Positions 19,274-28,168 of a DNA stretch of 64,000 nt are shown here, piece after piece. Below the pieces are notes generated by a model that was not told where the DNA came from, did not search any database, and saw only the letters and a program-made list of their open reading frames with translations. The stretch comes from Bacteroidota bacterium (GTDB lineage Bacteria > Bacteroidota > Bacteroidia > UBA4408). Every line of letters starts with the position of its first letter. Positions within the stretch are counted from its first letter, which is position 1. The translations under genes and the position numbers were made by a program. Location: the NCBI GenBank assembly GCA_016721765.1, contig JADKHO010000002.1, positions 372,001 to 436,000 of the forward strand, in the 5' to 3' direction.

Positions 19274-19957
19274 TTAATTAAGTTTGGTTAAATCTTGAAT
19301 TATGATTTCGTTTCGGGTATACGTTATACAATTTTGTTTTTCCATTTCGTTCAATAGGCTCGTAACAGTTTGTCGGGAAGCACCAATTATACTAGCAATA
19401 TCCTGATGTGTGAGGTAGTTATTTATAACCAATTCATTTCCCTTTTTTATACCGGATTGCTTAGCCGTATCTTTTAAAAAATCAATCAATCGTGCACGTA
19501 CATCTTTAAAAATCAAATTGGAAAAGCGTGTTTCCATTGCTTTAAATTTATCGCCAACTTTTCGAGTATACCGTAAGGAGAGATTCGGATTTTTTTCAAG
19601 TAATCGCTCAAAATCTTCCAATTTAAAGGAACAAATAGAAACCTCATCGCTGATAGCTTTCGCAAATTCTCTGTTTTCGGTTCTCCTTTCACTTGAAGCA
19701 ATTTCACCAAAAATATCGCCTTCTTGCATGACATCCTTAGTAATTTCAGCTCCATCCTCATTTATTACAGCTATCTTAACTACTCCCTTTTTTAAAAAAT
19801 ACAAGCGCTTAACTGATTCTTGTGTCATGTAAATCAGTTCATTTTTTTTAGCTGTTTTATAGCCTGAAATCACACACAAATCGAGATATTCTTGCTCTGT
19901 CATCTGATCAAACAAATTATGATTTCGCAAGTACCAATAAACTACTTCACTCTCCAT
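19274..19957 (-). CDS. Crp/Fnr-family transcriptional regulator
   Basis: 227 residues: an N-terminal cyclic-nucleotide-binding fold (~20-135, with GVVKIAVINEDGAEITKD and GDIFGEIA), a dimerisation helix, and a C-terminal winged helix with YLTHQDIASIIGASRQTVTSLLNEM (~165-220). There is no Fnr-type Cys cluster at the N-terminus, so Fe-S oxygen sensing is unlikely; the ligand is unknown. It lies directly upstream of the UbiA-PKS-methyltransferase operon on the same strand, separated by 92 bases, and may regulate it. A TAACTTTG -7 element at 19986-19979 (minus) precedes its own start. Confidence 0.88.
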   Translation of the reverse strand: MESEVVYWYLRNHNLFDQMTEQEYLDLCVISGYKTAKKNELIYMTQESVKRLYFLKKGVVKIAVINEDGAEITKDVMQEGDIFGEIASSERRTENREFAKAISDEVSICSFKLEDFERLLEKNPNLSLRYTRKVGDKFKAMETRFSNLIFKDVRARLIDFLKDTAKQSGIKKGNELVINNYLTHQDIASIIGASRQTVTSLLNEMEKQNCITYTRNEIIIQDLTKLN

Positions 19958-19978
19958 TTTTATTTATGCTACTAGAAG

Positions 19979-19986
19979 CAAAGTTA
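19979..19986 (-). promoter_or_regulatory. TAnnTTTG -7 element of the Crp/Fnr gene
   Basis: On the minus strand the bases read TAACTTTG, a perfect match to the Bacteroidota -7 consensus, 21 bases before the start codon at 19957. Confidence 0.45.
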
Positions 19987-19993
19987 GTTAATT

Positions 19994-20029
19994 GAAACAA
20001 ACAGCATTTATTAATACAACTTGTTTCAT
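19994..20029. promoter_or_regulatory. 8-bp inverted repeat between the crp and mazG genes
   Basis: TGAAACAA (19994-20001) and TTGTTTCA (20022-20029) are perfect complements separated by 20 bases, in the divergent region between the Crp/Fnr gene and mazG. It could be an autoregulatory operator or chance; no other copy was recognised. Confidence 0.25.
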
Positions 20030-20097
20030 TTAAGTCTTGTGTTCCAAACTATTTTTAAAGTAATTTAGCCATTCGAAAAACACTTTTGTAACTTAGT

Positions 20098-20865
20098 ATG
20101 AACGAAAAATTAATAGCTTTTGAACGCCTGCTAAAGATAATGGATGAGTTGCGTGAGCAATGTCCTTGGGATAAAAAGCAAACCATTGAATCCTTGCGTC
20201 ATTTAACCATCGAAGAAACCTATGAATTGGCAGATGCGATTTTGGATAAAGACATGCCCAACATTAAGAAGGAATTGGGCGACATATTATTACACATCGT
20301 ATTTTATGCACGTATTGCAAGTGAAACCAAAGCATTTGACATTGCAGATGTGATAAATGCGGTTTGTGATAAACTCATTCATCGACACCCACATATTTAT
20401 GGGGATGTGAAAGTTGCAGATGAAAAAGAAGTAAAAGAAAATTGGGAAAAACTCAAAATGAAAGAAGGAAATAAATCTGTATTGGAAGGTGTTCCTAAGT
20501 CCTTGCCCTCTTTAGTAAAAGCTTCTCGCATACAGGAAAAAGCACGTGCTGTGGGCTTTGATTGGGAAAATAAAAATCAGGTATGGGAAAAAGTCGAGGA
20601 AGAAATTCATGAATTTAGAGCAGAAGTAAATTCAAACGCATCGCAAGAGAAAATTGAAAGTGAATTTGGAGATGTTCTTTTTTCGCTTATTAACTATGCG
20701 CGCTTTTTGGAAATTAATCCTGAAAATGCATTGGAAAAAACGAATAAAAAATTTATCAAACGTTTTCAATACTTGGAAGCAGAAGCCGGAAAATCCGGAA
20801 AAAAATTGATGGATATGACGCTTGCGGAAATGGATATTTATTGGAACGAAGCAAAAAAATTATAA
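20098..20865 (+). CDS. mazG: nucleoside triphosphate pyrophosphohydrolase MazG
   Basis: 255 residues with two MazG domains. The first has CPWDKKQTIESLRHLTIEETYEL and the metal-binding ELGDILLHIVFYA (EExxE...ExxD pattern). The second carries EEEIHEFRAEV and ESEFGDVLFSLINYARF. The protein hydrolyses (d)NTPs to NMP and pyrophosphate, a house-cleaning role. The length matches full-length two-domain MazG. A DUF4442 gene begins two bases after its stop, so the two are probably co-transcribed. Confidence 0.93.
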   Translation: MNEKLIAFERLLKIMDELREQCPWDKKQTIESLRHLTIEETYELADAILDKDMPNIKKELGDILLHIVFYARIASETKAFDIADVINAVCDKLIHRHPHIYGDVKVADEKEVKENWEKLKMKEGNKSVLEGVPKSLPSLVKASRIQEKARAVGFDWENKNQVWEKVEEEIHEFRAEVNSNASQEKIESEFGDVLFSLINYARFLEINPENALEKTNKKFIKRFQYLEAEAGKSGKKLMDMTLAEMDIYWNEAKKL

Positions 20866-20867
20866 TC

Positions 20868-21374
20868 ATGAAAATTAACGAACTATTAGCAAAAGCAGCT
20901 ACTTCAAAGTTCAATCTGTGGTTGTTAAATTTTATTTTGTTGCGCAACATTCCCTTCAATAAACCACATCGCTTAAAAATTTTAAGTATTTCAAAAAACA
21001 GTGTTGAAATTAAATATCCCTATTTAACAGCAAACCTTAATCATCTTAAAGGCCTTCATGCATGCGGTTTGGCTACCGTTTCGGAATACAGCACCGGATT
21101 GCTTTTGTTGAATCATCTGAATCCTGAAAACTATCGACTGATAATGAAATCGCTTAATATGGAATACCATTATCAAGGAAAAAAATCAGCAACAGCACTC
21201 TTTGTTTTGGATGATGCTTGGATTCAAAAACATGTTCTGGAGCCACTAAAAACGAGTGATGCAGTGTTCGTTGATTGCGAAGTGCAAGTAAAAGACGAGG
21301 ATGGCAATCATCTCTCCACCTGTAAAACGCAATGGCAAATAAAAAAATGGGACAAAGTCCGCCTTAAAATTTAA
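20868..21374 (+). CDS. DUF4442 hotdog-fold protein (thioesterase-like)
   Basis: 168 residues. The ATG at 20868 follows the mazG stop by two bases and gives MKINELLAKAATSKF; an upstream in-frame ATG at 20841 would lie inside mazG and is less likely. The body fits DUF4442 hotdog proteins: LRNIPFNKPHRLKILSIS, a central helix NHLKGLHACGLATVSEYSTGLLL, then strands ending in FVDCEVQVKDEDG and STCKTQWQIKKW. The fold is that of acyl-CoA thioesterases, but no substrate is established. Confidence 0.75.
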   Translation: MKINELLAKAATSKFNLWLLNFILLRNIPFNKPHRLKILSISKNSVEIKYPYLTANLNHLKGLHACGLATVSEYSTGLLLLNHLNPENYRLIMKSLNMEYHYQGKKSATALFVLDDAWIQKHVLEPLKTSDAVFVDCEVQVKDEDGNHLSTCKTQWQIKKWDKVRLKI

Positions 21375-21405
21375 TGCAAATTATAGTGTTCTTTTTAGAA
21401 TTTAT

Positions 21406-23028
21406 CTAGGCTTCCACCGCGTATAATTCCTCTCGCATCTGCTTTATTTTTTCATCGGTGATGTACTCGTCGTAAGTCATTCGTTTATCAATAATTCCAT
21501 AAGGAGCTATTTCGATTATTCGATTGGCAAGGGTTTCAGTAAACTGGTGATCGTGTGAAGCAAATAAAATATTCCCTTTAAAATCTATCAAAGAATTATT
21601 TAAAGCAGTTATGCTTTCCAAATCCAAGTGATTGGTAGGTTGATCCAAAATTAGCGTATTCGCACTATCGAGCATCATTTTAGCAATAAGGCAACGTACC
21701 TTTTCACCTCCACTTAGTACCTTACATTTTTTTAAAGAATCTTCTCCCGAAAAAAGCATTTTACCTAAAAAACTTCGAATCCAACTTTCGTCTTTTTCTT
21801 CAGAGTATTGTGCCAACCAATCAATCAAATTCATATCCACATTAAAGTAATGCTGATTGTTTTTTGGAAAATACGATTGGCTGCTGGTACCTCCCCATCT
21901 ATATTCTCCGCTGTCCTGTTTTTGTTCGCCTGTGATGATGTCAAAAAAAGTTGATACCGAAAAGGCTTCCTTGCTGATAAATGCAATTTTATCGCCACTT
22001 TCGATAGTAAATGTAAAGTCTTTATAAAGCTCCACTCCATCAATTTTTTTATGGAGATTTTTAACTTCAAATATTTGATTCCTTGTTTCCGTTTTTTGTT
22101 TAAAGTTAATATAGGGATAGCGGCGAGAAGATGGTTTTATTTCCTCAAAAACTAATTTATCCAACAATTTTTTACGCGAAGTGGCTTGTCGCGATTTGGA
22201 TGCATTTGCACTAAAACGAGCCACAAAGGATTCCAACTCCTTTTTCTTATCCTCAGTTTTTTTATTTGCGTCCTGCTTTTGTTTTAAAATCAATTGACTG
22301 CTTTCGTACCAAAAGGTGTAATTTCCGGTGAACACGCTTATTTGGTTGTAATCAATATCGGCAATATGTGTACACACCGCATCAATAAAGTGGCGATCGT
22401 GACTTACTACAATTACGGTGTTCTTAAATTCACTTAAAAAATTCTCTAGCCATAAAATGGTTTCTACATCCAAGTTATTGGTAGGCTCATCCAGCAAAAG
22501 AACATCGGGGTTTCCAAAAATGGCTTGCGCTAACAATACGCGTACTTTCTCACTGCCGCTTAGCTCTTTCATAAGTTTAAAATGCAGTTCTTCCTTTATT
22601 CCTAGGCCACTCAATAAATCGGAAGCATCCGATTCAGCATCCCAACCATTCATTTCGGCAAAATCACTTTCCAGTTCAGCGGCGCGTAATCCATCTTTGT
22701 CACTAAAGTCGGCTTTGGCATAAATGGCTTCCTTTTCCACAATAATGTCGTATAACTTACGGTTTCCCATAATTACCGTTTTTTGCACTTCAATTTCATC
22801 AAAAGCATGCTGATTTTGATTTAAAAAGGATAAACGCGCCCCCGGAGTCATAATCACATTACCTTGTTGCGCTTCAATTTCGCCCGATAATATTTTAAGG
22901 AAAGTAGATTTCCCGGCACCATTGGCTCCAATTAAACCGTAACAATTTCCGGGAGTAAAATTAATGCTCACCTTCTCGAACAACACACGCTTGCCGTATT
23001 GCAGCGTAATTCCGCTAGTACTAATCAT
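21406..23028 (-). CDS. ABC-F family ATPase (YbiT-like) with one degenerate ATP site
   Basis: 540 residues: two ATP-binding cassettes joined by a charged linker (~240-320), no membrane segments, the ABC-F architecture of ribosome-associated translation factors. Cassette 1 has Walker A GANGAGKS (~34-41), signature LSGSEKVR and Walker B LLLDEPTNNLD. Cassette 2 has LSGGEKVR, but its Walker A reads ISKEAFSVSTFF with no Lys, and its Walker B reads LILDQPTNHLD with Gln for the catalytic Glu. The altered parts would all belong to one composite ATP site. It converges with the DUF4442 gene. Confidence 0.9.
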   Translation of the reverse strand: MISTSGITLQYGKRVLFEKVSINFTPGNCYGLIGANGAGKSTFLKILSGEIEAQQGNVIMTPGARLSFLNQNQHAFDEIEVQKTVIMGNRKLYDIIVEKEAIYAKADFSDKDGLRAAELESDFAEMNGWDAESDASDLLSGLGIKEELHFKLMKELSGSEKVRVLLAQAIFGNPDVLLLDEPTNNLDVETILWLENFLSEFKNTVIVVSHDRHFIDAVCTHIADIDYNQISVFTGNYTFWYESSQLILKQKQDANKKTEDKKKELESFVARFSANASKSRQATSRKKLLDKLVFEEIKPSSRRYPYINFKQKTETRNQIFEVKNLHKKIDGVELYKDFTFTIESGDKIAFISKEAFSVSTFFDIITGEQKQDSGEYRWGGTSSQSYFPKNNQHYFNVDMNLIDWLAQYSEEKDESWIRSFLGKMLFSGEDSLKKCKVLSGGEKVRCLIAKMMLDSANTLILDQPTNHLDLESITALNNSLIDFKGNILFASHDHQFTETLANRIIEIAPYGIIDKRMTYDEYITDEKIKQMREELYAVEA

Positions 23029-23149
23029 TTATGCTTTAAATTTTGAGGGCGCAAAAGTACTACTTTTTAAGCGAATTTGAAGGCTAGTTTTGAAATTGTT
23101 TTTTGAGTTGTGAAAGCGCTTCCTCTGTGATTTTTTTAATTCATCTCCT

Positions 23150-23188
23150 ACAAAAAAAAAATGACTGCTTTTAAGGAGCAGTCATTTT
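23150..23188 (-). terminator. intrinsic terminator of the esterase gene
   Basis: AAATGACTGCT (from 23158) pairs with AGCAGTCATTT (to 23187) around a short loop, giving an 11-12 bp stem. On the minus strand the stem is followed by an unbroken T run (23160-23152). It lies about 20 bases past the esterase stop. Confidence 0.8.
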
Positions 23189-23207
23189 CTAAATAAAAGG
23201 GCTGTAG

Positions 23208-24425
23208 TTATTCAAAAACAACCTTCTGAATAGATGGCTCTCCCTCAGCTGTATAGATTTTCAGGAAATAGATTCCGCTACTTAGGGAATTACGCATAAT
23301 GAGCGTATTCTTTTCGCTTATACTTGATTGCTGCAAAATTCTACCGCTTAAATCAAAGAGCGCATAACTTGAATTTGGACTAAGCACTTCCTCAACCTGC
23401 AACATAAAGCCGCTAGCCGCGGGATTAGGATAAATATTGATTTTCGAAGCTACATCTTGCTTTTTAACAGTTAAAGGGGCAGCCGCAACAAGTGGATGTA
23501 AAAAATCACGGACAAATTTTATGGTTGTATCCAAGTACGCAGCATTATTCAAATACGGCACATGATCGGCTCCATTAAATATATAAAAGGGATTATACAC
23601 TCCCACTGCATTGGCGCGTGTGTGAATGGATGCGCTGCCATCAACATACATAACACTGTAACCCAAGGAAACAATAATTGCATGTGCATAAGGAACAGTT
23701 GCATCAGCGGTACCATGCATGCTTACAAATGGGATATCACCAGCCTCCAGATAAGCTGCATCGCCCAATGCACCACACAAATTAATTACAGCACTGGCAT
23801 TGCTTGGATATCCGGGATTTCCGCTGGCACCTTCCAATCCATCCAGACTAGCTAAAGTTGTTGCTCCCAATGGAAATTCGCTTGGCTTATCCATATACGC
23901 TAGATGAAGTGCCATAAATGCACCGGCAGAACTCCCACCAACATAAACGTAATCGGGATGAATTTTATAAGTATTTGCGGTTGCTGCATCCTTGCGAAAA
24001 AAGCGCACAGCTGCTTTCATATCCTGCGTTGCTTTTAAAACCGCACGTGTGGCATTCACCGAATCGACCGGAAAAAAACCAGTCCGGTAATTAATGGAAG
24101 CACACACATATCCGCGCTTCGCAAAGGTTTGACAAAGTGCAACAATATCTGCTTCATTTTTATCCCCAAATTGAAAACTTCCACCGTGCGCCCATACGAT
24201 TAAAGGTCGAGCAATAGCCATATCACCTGCTGGTTGATAAATGTCCATGGTGAGATTGGTTTGTAAACCAAAGTTAATATAGGAGCCAAACACCACATTT
24301 AAATTGGTAGTAACAGTGGTAAAAACCTCATTGTAATACCTGCCATTGCTGGTATCCAATTGAGCTATAACCGCTGAATTAAATGTCATGAATGCAACAA
24401 CAAGTAGGGTAGCAATTTTATTCAT
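23208..24425 (-). CDS. T9SS-exported alpha/beta-hydrolase (carboxylesterase-like)
   Basis: 405 residues: signal peptide (~1-21, ending SAVIAQ), alpha/beta-hydrolase domain with oxyanion motif WAHGGSFQFG, nucleophile elbow GGSSAGAF (~165), an acid region near HGTADATVPY and catalytic His in GADHVPYL (~308), then a T9SS type A sorting domain (INIYPNPAASGF ... SGIYFLKIYTAEG). The HGG plus GxSxG combination fits hormone-sensitive-lipase/BD-FAE-type esterases, so an extracellular ester-cleaving role on a carbohydrate ester or lipid is likely. Monocistronic, with a strong terminator. Confidence 0.87.
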   Translation of the reverse strand: MNKIATLLVVAFMTFNSAVIAQLDTSNGRYYNEVFTTVTTNLNVVFGSYINFGLQTNLTMDIYQPAGDMAIARPLIVWAHGGSFQFGDKNEADIVALCQTFAKRGYVCASINYRTGFFPVDSVNATRAVLKATQDMKAAVRFFRKDAATANTYKIHPDYVYVGGSSAGAFMALHLAYMDKPSEFPLGATTLASLDGLEGASGNPGYPSNASAVINLCGALGDAAYLEAGDIPFVSMHGTADATVPYAHAIIVSLGYSVMYVDGSASIHTRANAVGVYNPFYIFNGADHVPYLNNAAYLDTTIKFVRDFLHPLVAAAPLTVKKQDVASKINIYPNPAASGFMLQVEEVLSPNSSYALFDLSGRILQQSSISEKNTLIMRNSLSSGIYFLKIYTAEGEPSIQKVVFE

Positions 24426-24546
24426 ATAGATTTATTTTTTTGAACGGATAAAAGTACGCATTAAATATTGGCCTACAAGTTTAGCATTCATATTTAAGTT
24501 TGTGTTCAACTTTCTTGCAGCATTCAAATTTAAATACGGGCATTCA

Positions 24547-24729
24547 TTAAAATGCTTCAACAATTTGCAGTTCAAATCTGCACTTGGTAGCGCAAAATTC
24601 ATCCATTAAAATGATTGAAACATTCTCTATATGCTGCTCTTTTATAAATTTTAATACCTTTGAAACCTGCTCAAATGGAATTTTTTTTATGACACCATCG
24701 TGCAGAATAAATAAGTAAGTCGATAAATT
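24547..24729 (-). pseudogene. possible coding remnant in an intergenic region
   Basis: The 368-base gap 24426-24793 has no complete gene, but its minus strand holds 60 open codons encoding a plausible protein-like stretch (LFILHDGVIKKIPFEQVSKV ... LMDEFCATKCRFEL) that ends in TAA. It lacks an ATG before the middle and is preceded by a stop. It may be the tail of a decayed gene or a tiny gene with an unusual start. No family is recognised. Confidence 0.25.
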
Positions 24730-24793
24730 TCAAGTGGATTGATGTATCGTGCAAACACACAAAATTTGATAATCTAAAAACAGGCTCAATTCA

Positions 24794-25759
24794 ATGAATT
24801 TTTTAATTACCGGTGGAGCAGGATTTATTGGTTCCAGTCTTTGCGAATATTTAATTAATCAACAGCATCAAGTGCTTTGTGTAGATAATTTTGATCCATT
24901 TTATCCAAAGGAAATTAAACTCAAAAATATTTCCACTCTGCTTAATCATCCCAATTTTAAAATCGTTGAAGCGGATATTTGTGACAGTGAAAAGCTTGCT
25001 GAAGTATTCAAATCAAATCCTATCGATTTTGTAATTCATTTAGCTGCAAAGGCCGGCGTAAGGCCTTCTATTTTAAATCCCAAAGCTTATGTCGATACCA
25101 ATATAAATGGTACCATGAACATTTTGGAGAACATGAAAAATACGGCTGTCAAAAATCTTATTTTTTCATCCTCCTCATCTGTTTACGGCAACAATGAAAA
25201 AATTCCTTATGCTGAAAGCGACAATGTTGATTTTCCAATTTCTCCTTATGCTGCTACAAAAAAAAGTGGTGAACTATTAACATTTAATTACCATCATTTA
25301 TATCAATTTAAAGTAATCAATCTGCGCTTCTTTACTGTGTTTGGGCCTCGTCAACGGCCTGATTTGGCGATTCACAAATTTTTTGATCGCTTATACAAGC
25401 AGCAAGCAATTGAAATGTATGGTGATGGTAGCACTAGCCGTGATTATACTTATGTAGATGATATTGTGGAAGGAATTGCACGTGCTATTGAAGTGATTTC
25501 TACTAGCGAAAATAGCTTTTATGAAACAATAAACTTAGGAAACAGCTCTCCCATTAAGCTTTCAGCACTCATTCAACTTATTGAAGAAGTATGTGATAAA
25601 AAATTCAACATCAAAAAACTTCCCATGCAGGAAGGTGATGTTAACTTAACTTTTGCTGCTATTGAAAAAGCAAAAGCCATTTTGCACTATGCGCCAAAAA
25701 CGACCATAAGAGAAGGATTGCAGAAGTTTAAAACCTGGTATGAATCCAATCAAAAATAA
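24794..25759 (+). CDS. NAD-dependent sugar-nucleotide epimerase (UDP-glucuronate 4-epimerase-like)
   Basis: 321 residues, extended short-chain dehydrogenase fold. N-terminal NAD motif TGGAGFIGSSL (GxxGxxG), then HLAAKAGVRPSI, the catalytic SSSSVYG and YxxxK in SPYAATKKSGE, and the substrate segment LRFFTVFGPRQRPDLA. GVRPS and the RFFTVFGP run are typical of UDP-glucuronate 4-epimerases (LspL-like) rather than GalE. First gene of the six-gene glycan operon; it supplies an activated sugar. The substrate is inferred from family resemblance. Confidence 0.85.
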   Translation: MNFLITGGAGFIGSSLCEYLINQQHQVLCVDNFDPFYPKEIKLKNISTLLNHPNFKIVEADICDSEKLAEVFKSNPIDFVIHLAAKAGVRPSILNPKAYVDTNINGTMNILENMKNTAVKNLIFSSSSSVYGNNEKIPYAESDNVDFPISPYAATKKSGELLTFNYHHLYQFKVINLRFFTVFGPRQRPDLAIHKFFDRLYKQQAIEMYGDGSTSRDYTYVDDIVEGIARAIEVISTSENSFYETINLGNSSPIKLSALIQLIEEVCDKKFNIKKLPMQEGDVNLTFAAIEKAKAILHYAPKTTIREGLQKFKTWYESNQK

Positions 25760-27233
25760 AGTACTTTCCTTTTCTGCTTTTTTACCCCATCAAAACAAAT
25801 GGGCATTTTGGTTTCTTTTGGCCTTTGCAATTAAGCTTGTTTTTTTTGCTTATAAAGTTATAGAGTTAGCACCCATTGCAAATACACATTATCCCGCAGC
25901 TTTGGCGCGCGAAGCAGGCGATACCTTTACCTATATACAACCGGTCGAAAATTTATTAAAAAATGGTAGTTACGAAGATGATTTTCGCATGCCGGGCTAT
26001 GCCTGGTTATTTTTTTTACTGCGTTTAATTTTCCCGCTTTCACTTTCGTTGGATATGCTTGTAGTTGCGCAATTAATACTCTCGGCACTTTCGGTTTATA
26101 TACTTGCTAAAATTTCTGCTCTCCTTTTTCAGAAATCAAACTATTTCTATGTCACTTTTTTCTTCTATTCACTTAGCACCTTTGTCTCTCTATATGATCC
26201 CATTATACTTACAGAAAGCTTCTCCACTTCGGCATTAATATTTTCTATTTATTTCTTAATTCTTCCTGAAAAGAATTTCAAAAATCTTTTTGCCTCCGGA
26301 TTGTTTCTCACTTGGTGCATTTTTTTAAAGCCAGTGATGTTACCTCTTTTAGTAATCTTTATTGGCTATTTAAGCCTTCATGCAGCTAAGCAAAAAGTTT
26401 TAAAAACAGCTCAAAAACTAAAACTGCTTTTGTATTTTTCGCTTTCTTTTATTTTAATTGATGGCGCTTGGATACTTAGAAATTATGCTGTACACAAACG
26501 TATTTACCCCTTAACCACCAGTCTATATTTTGCAAGCACAACCCAAAGCTATTTGGGTTCTTTATTTGATTTCATGAATGCTTTTGGCGGGTCAATTGTT
26601 TGGTGGGAACCTGGTGCAGAGATTACCTTTTTCAAACCTTTACCCGGAAATATAAAAAAACAAAAAACCGCAATTCTTCCTCAAAATATTTATACCAAAG
26701 AATTTAATCTAGATAGCTTGTTGCTTGTAAAAAACATGATAAGCACTGTTGATAATGCGGCAACGGATTCGCTCTTGCGGGTTAGTCTTACCTCCCAAAT
26801 AAAGGAAAAACTAAATCGCTATACCCTTTCCATCAAGCATGAAAAACCATTTCTTTATTATGTTTCTTCTCGTTTAAAAGCGTGCAAAACATTTTTTGTG
26901 CATTCGGGAACTTATAATTTGTTTAATAAATCGATAAGCGATTTAAACCCATTTGAGATGTTGCTTAAAATCGGTTATTCCTTACTATATGCCTTTGTCG
27001 TGTTTTTTGGATTTATCGGACTTTTCTATTTTCTTATTCGATTTTTTAGCAATTACGAATTACTTTTCTTTACACTCACCAGTCTATACACTGCGCTTGC
27101 ATTCCCGCTTTTATTAAAGTTTGATGAGTACCGTTATTTTGTTACTGCTTATCCTTTATTTTTAATTGCTGGCATTTTTACATCATTGAGTATATTTGGC
27201 ATCTTAAAAAACAAATTCGCTAAAAATGCCTGA
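25740..27233 (+). CDS. GT39/ArnT-like membrane glycosyltransferase
   Basis: 497 residues with about 10-12 membrane helices. An early periplasmic loop with AREAGDTFTYIQPVENLLKNG and DDFRMPGYAWLF is where PMT/ArnT-type GT-C enzymes carry their catalytic acidic residues and P-G-Y motif. Such enzymes use polyprenyl-phosphate sugars, which the next gene (DPMS-like GT2) could make. It overlaps the epimerase by 20 bases and the next gene by 8. Acceptor unknown. Confidence 0.72.
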   Translation: MNPIKNKVLSFSAFLPHQNKWAFWFLLAFAIKLVFFAYKVIELAPIANTHYPAALAREAGDTFTYIQPVENLLKNGSYEDDFRMPGYAWLFFLLRLIFPLSLSLDMLVVAQLILSALSVYILAKISALLFQKSNYFYVTFFFYSLSTFVSLYDPIILTESFSTSALIFSIYFLILPEKNFKNLFASGLFLTWCIFLKPVMLPLLVIFIGYLSLHAAKQKVLKTAQKLKLLLYFSLSFILIDGAWILRNYAVHKRIYPLTTSLYFASTTQSYLGSLFDFMNAFGGSIVWWEPGAEITFFKPLPGNIKKQKTAILPQNIYTKEFNLDSLLLVKNMISTVDNAATDSLLRVSLTSQIKEKLNRYTLSIKHEKPFLYYVSSRLKACKTFFVHSGTYNLFNKSISDLNPFEMLLKIGYSLLYAFVVFFGFIGLFYFLIRFFSNYELLFFTLTSLYTALAFPLLLKFDEYRYFVTAYPLFLIAGIFTSLSIFGILKNKFAKNA

Positions 27234-28167
27234 ACTTTCGATTGTTCTTCCCATATATAATGAAGCAAGGGGAATACCTGAGCTTTTTCAAGCTTTGCAG
27301 GCTGCCATTGGCGCATACGATTACGAAATAATTACCGTAAACGATGGATCAAAAGACGATTCATTTGCCGTTTTAAAAAGCTTTGCTGCAAATGATAATC
27401 GCATCAAAGTAATAAATTTCAGAAGAAATTACGGTCAAACCGCTGCCATTAATGCTGGTATTCAAAATTCTAAAGGCGATATAATTATACTCATGGATAG
27501 TGACCTGGAGAACGATCCTTCCGATATTCCTAAACTAATTAATAAGCTCAATGAAGGTTTTGATGTGGTAAGTGGCTGGCGCCAAAATCGCTGGGGAGGT
27601 CAATACCTCACACGAAAATTACCATCCTTGCTTGCAAACGGATTAATTAGTAAGGTTTCGGGTGTATCGTTGCATGATTATGGTTGTACGTTAAAAGTAT
27701 ACCGCAGAGATGTTTTGCAGTACGTACTTTTATACGGACAAATGCACCGTTTTATTCCTGTGTATTGCAAATGGCAGGGTGGCACCGTTACCGAAATGCC
27801 GGTAAATTACAATCCGCGTAAGTACGGAAAAAGCAATTATGGAATGTCGCGCACCTTTAAAGTATTGCTCGATTTACTATTGATAAAATTTTTGGAACGC
27901 TATATGCAACGGCCGATTCACTTTTTTGGAGGGGCTGGTTTTTTATCCTTCTTTATGGGAATCATCACTTTTTTATTGGCCGTATATTTTAAAGTAACTG
28001 GCCAAAAAGATTTTGTGCAAACGCCCTTACCTACACTAACTGCCATGTTTTCTATTATCGGTATTTTAATGATCTTGATGGGAGTAATTGCCGAAGTATT
28101 AATGCGTACCTATTATGAATCGCAAAATAAATTTCCATTTACCATAAAAGACAAAATAAATTTATAG
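27226..28167 (+). CDS. GT2 polyprenyl-phosphate glycosyltransferase (DPMS/GtrB/ArnC-like)
   Basis: 313 residues: GT-A catalytic domain with SIVLPIYNEARGIPEL, NDGSKDDS, the DxD-like LMDSDLENDPSD and VSGWRQNRWG, followed by two C-terminal membrane helices (~225-255, ~265-290). This is the ArnC/GtrB arrangement, forming polyprenyl-phosphate sugar at the inner membrane. It probably feeds the GT39-like enzyme encoded just upstream. The genes overlap by 8 bases, and the methyltransferase follows after one base. Confidence 0.88.
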   Translation: MPELSIVLPIYNEARGIPELFQALQAAIGAYDYEIITVNDGSKDDSFAVLKSFAANDNRIKVINFRRNYGQTAAINAGIQNSKGDIIILMDSDLENDPSDIPKLINKLNEGFDVVSGWRQNRWGGQYLTRKLPSLLANGLISKVSGVSLHDYGCTLKVYRRDVLQYVLLYGQMHRFIPVYCKWQGGTVTEMPVNYNPRKYGKSNYGMSRTFKVLLDLLLIKFLERYMQRPIHFFGGAGFLSFFMGIITFLLAVYFKVTGQKDFVQTPLPTLTAMFSIIGILMILMGVIAEVLMRTYYESQNKFPFTIKDKINL

Positions 28168-28168
28168 C

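Noticed and set aside
20841..20867. Upstream ATG for the DUF4442 gene
   Set aside because: It lies within the mazG coding region and adds nine charged residues absent from the family; the ATG at 20868 fits directly after the mazG stop.
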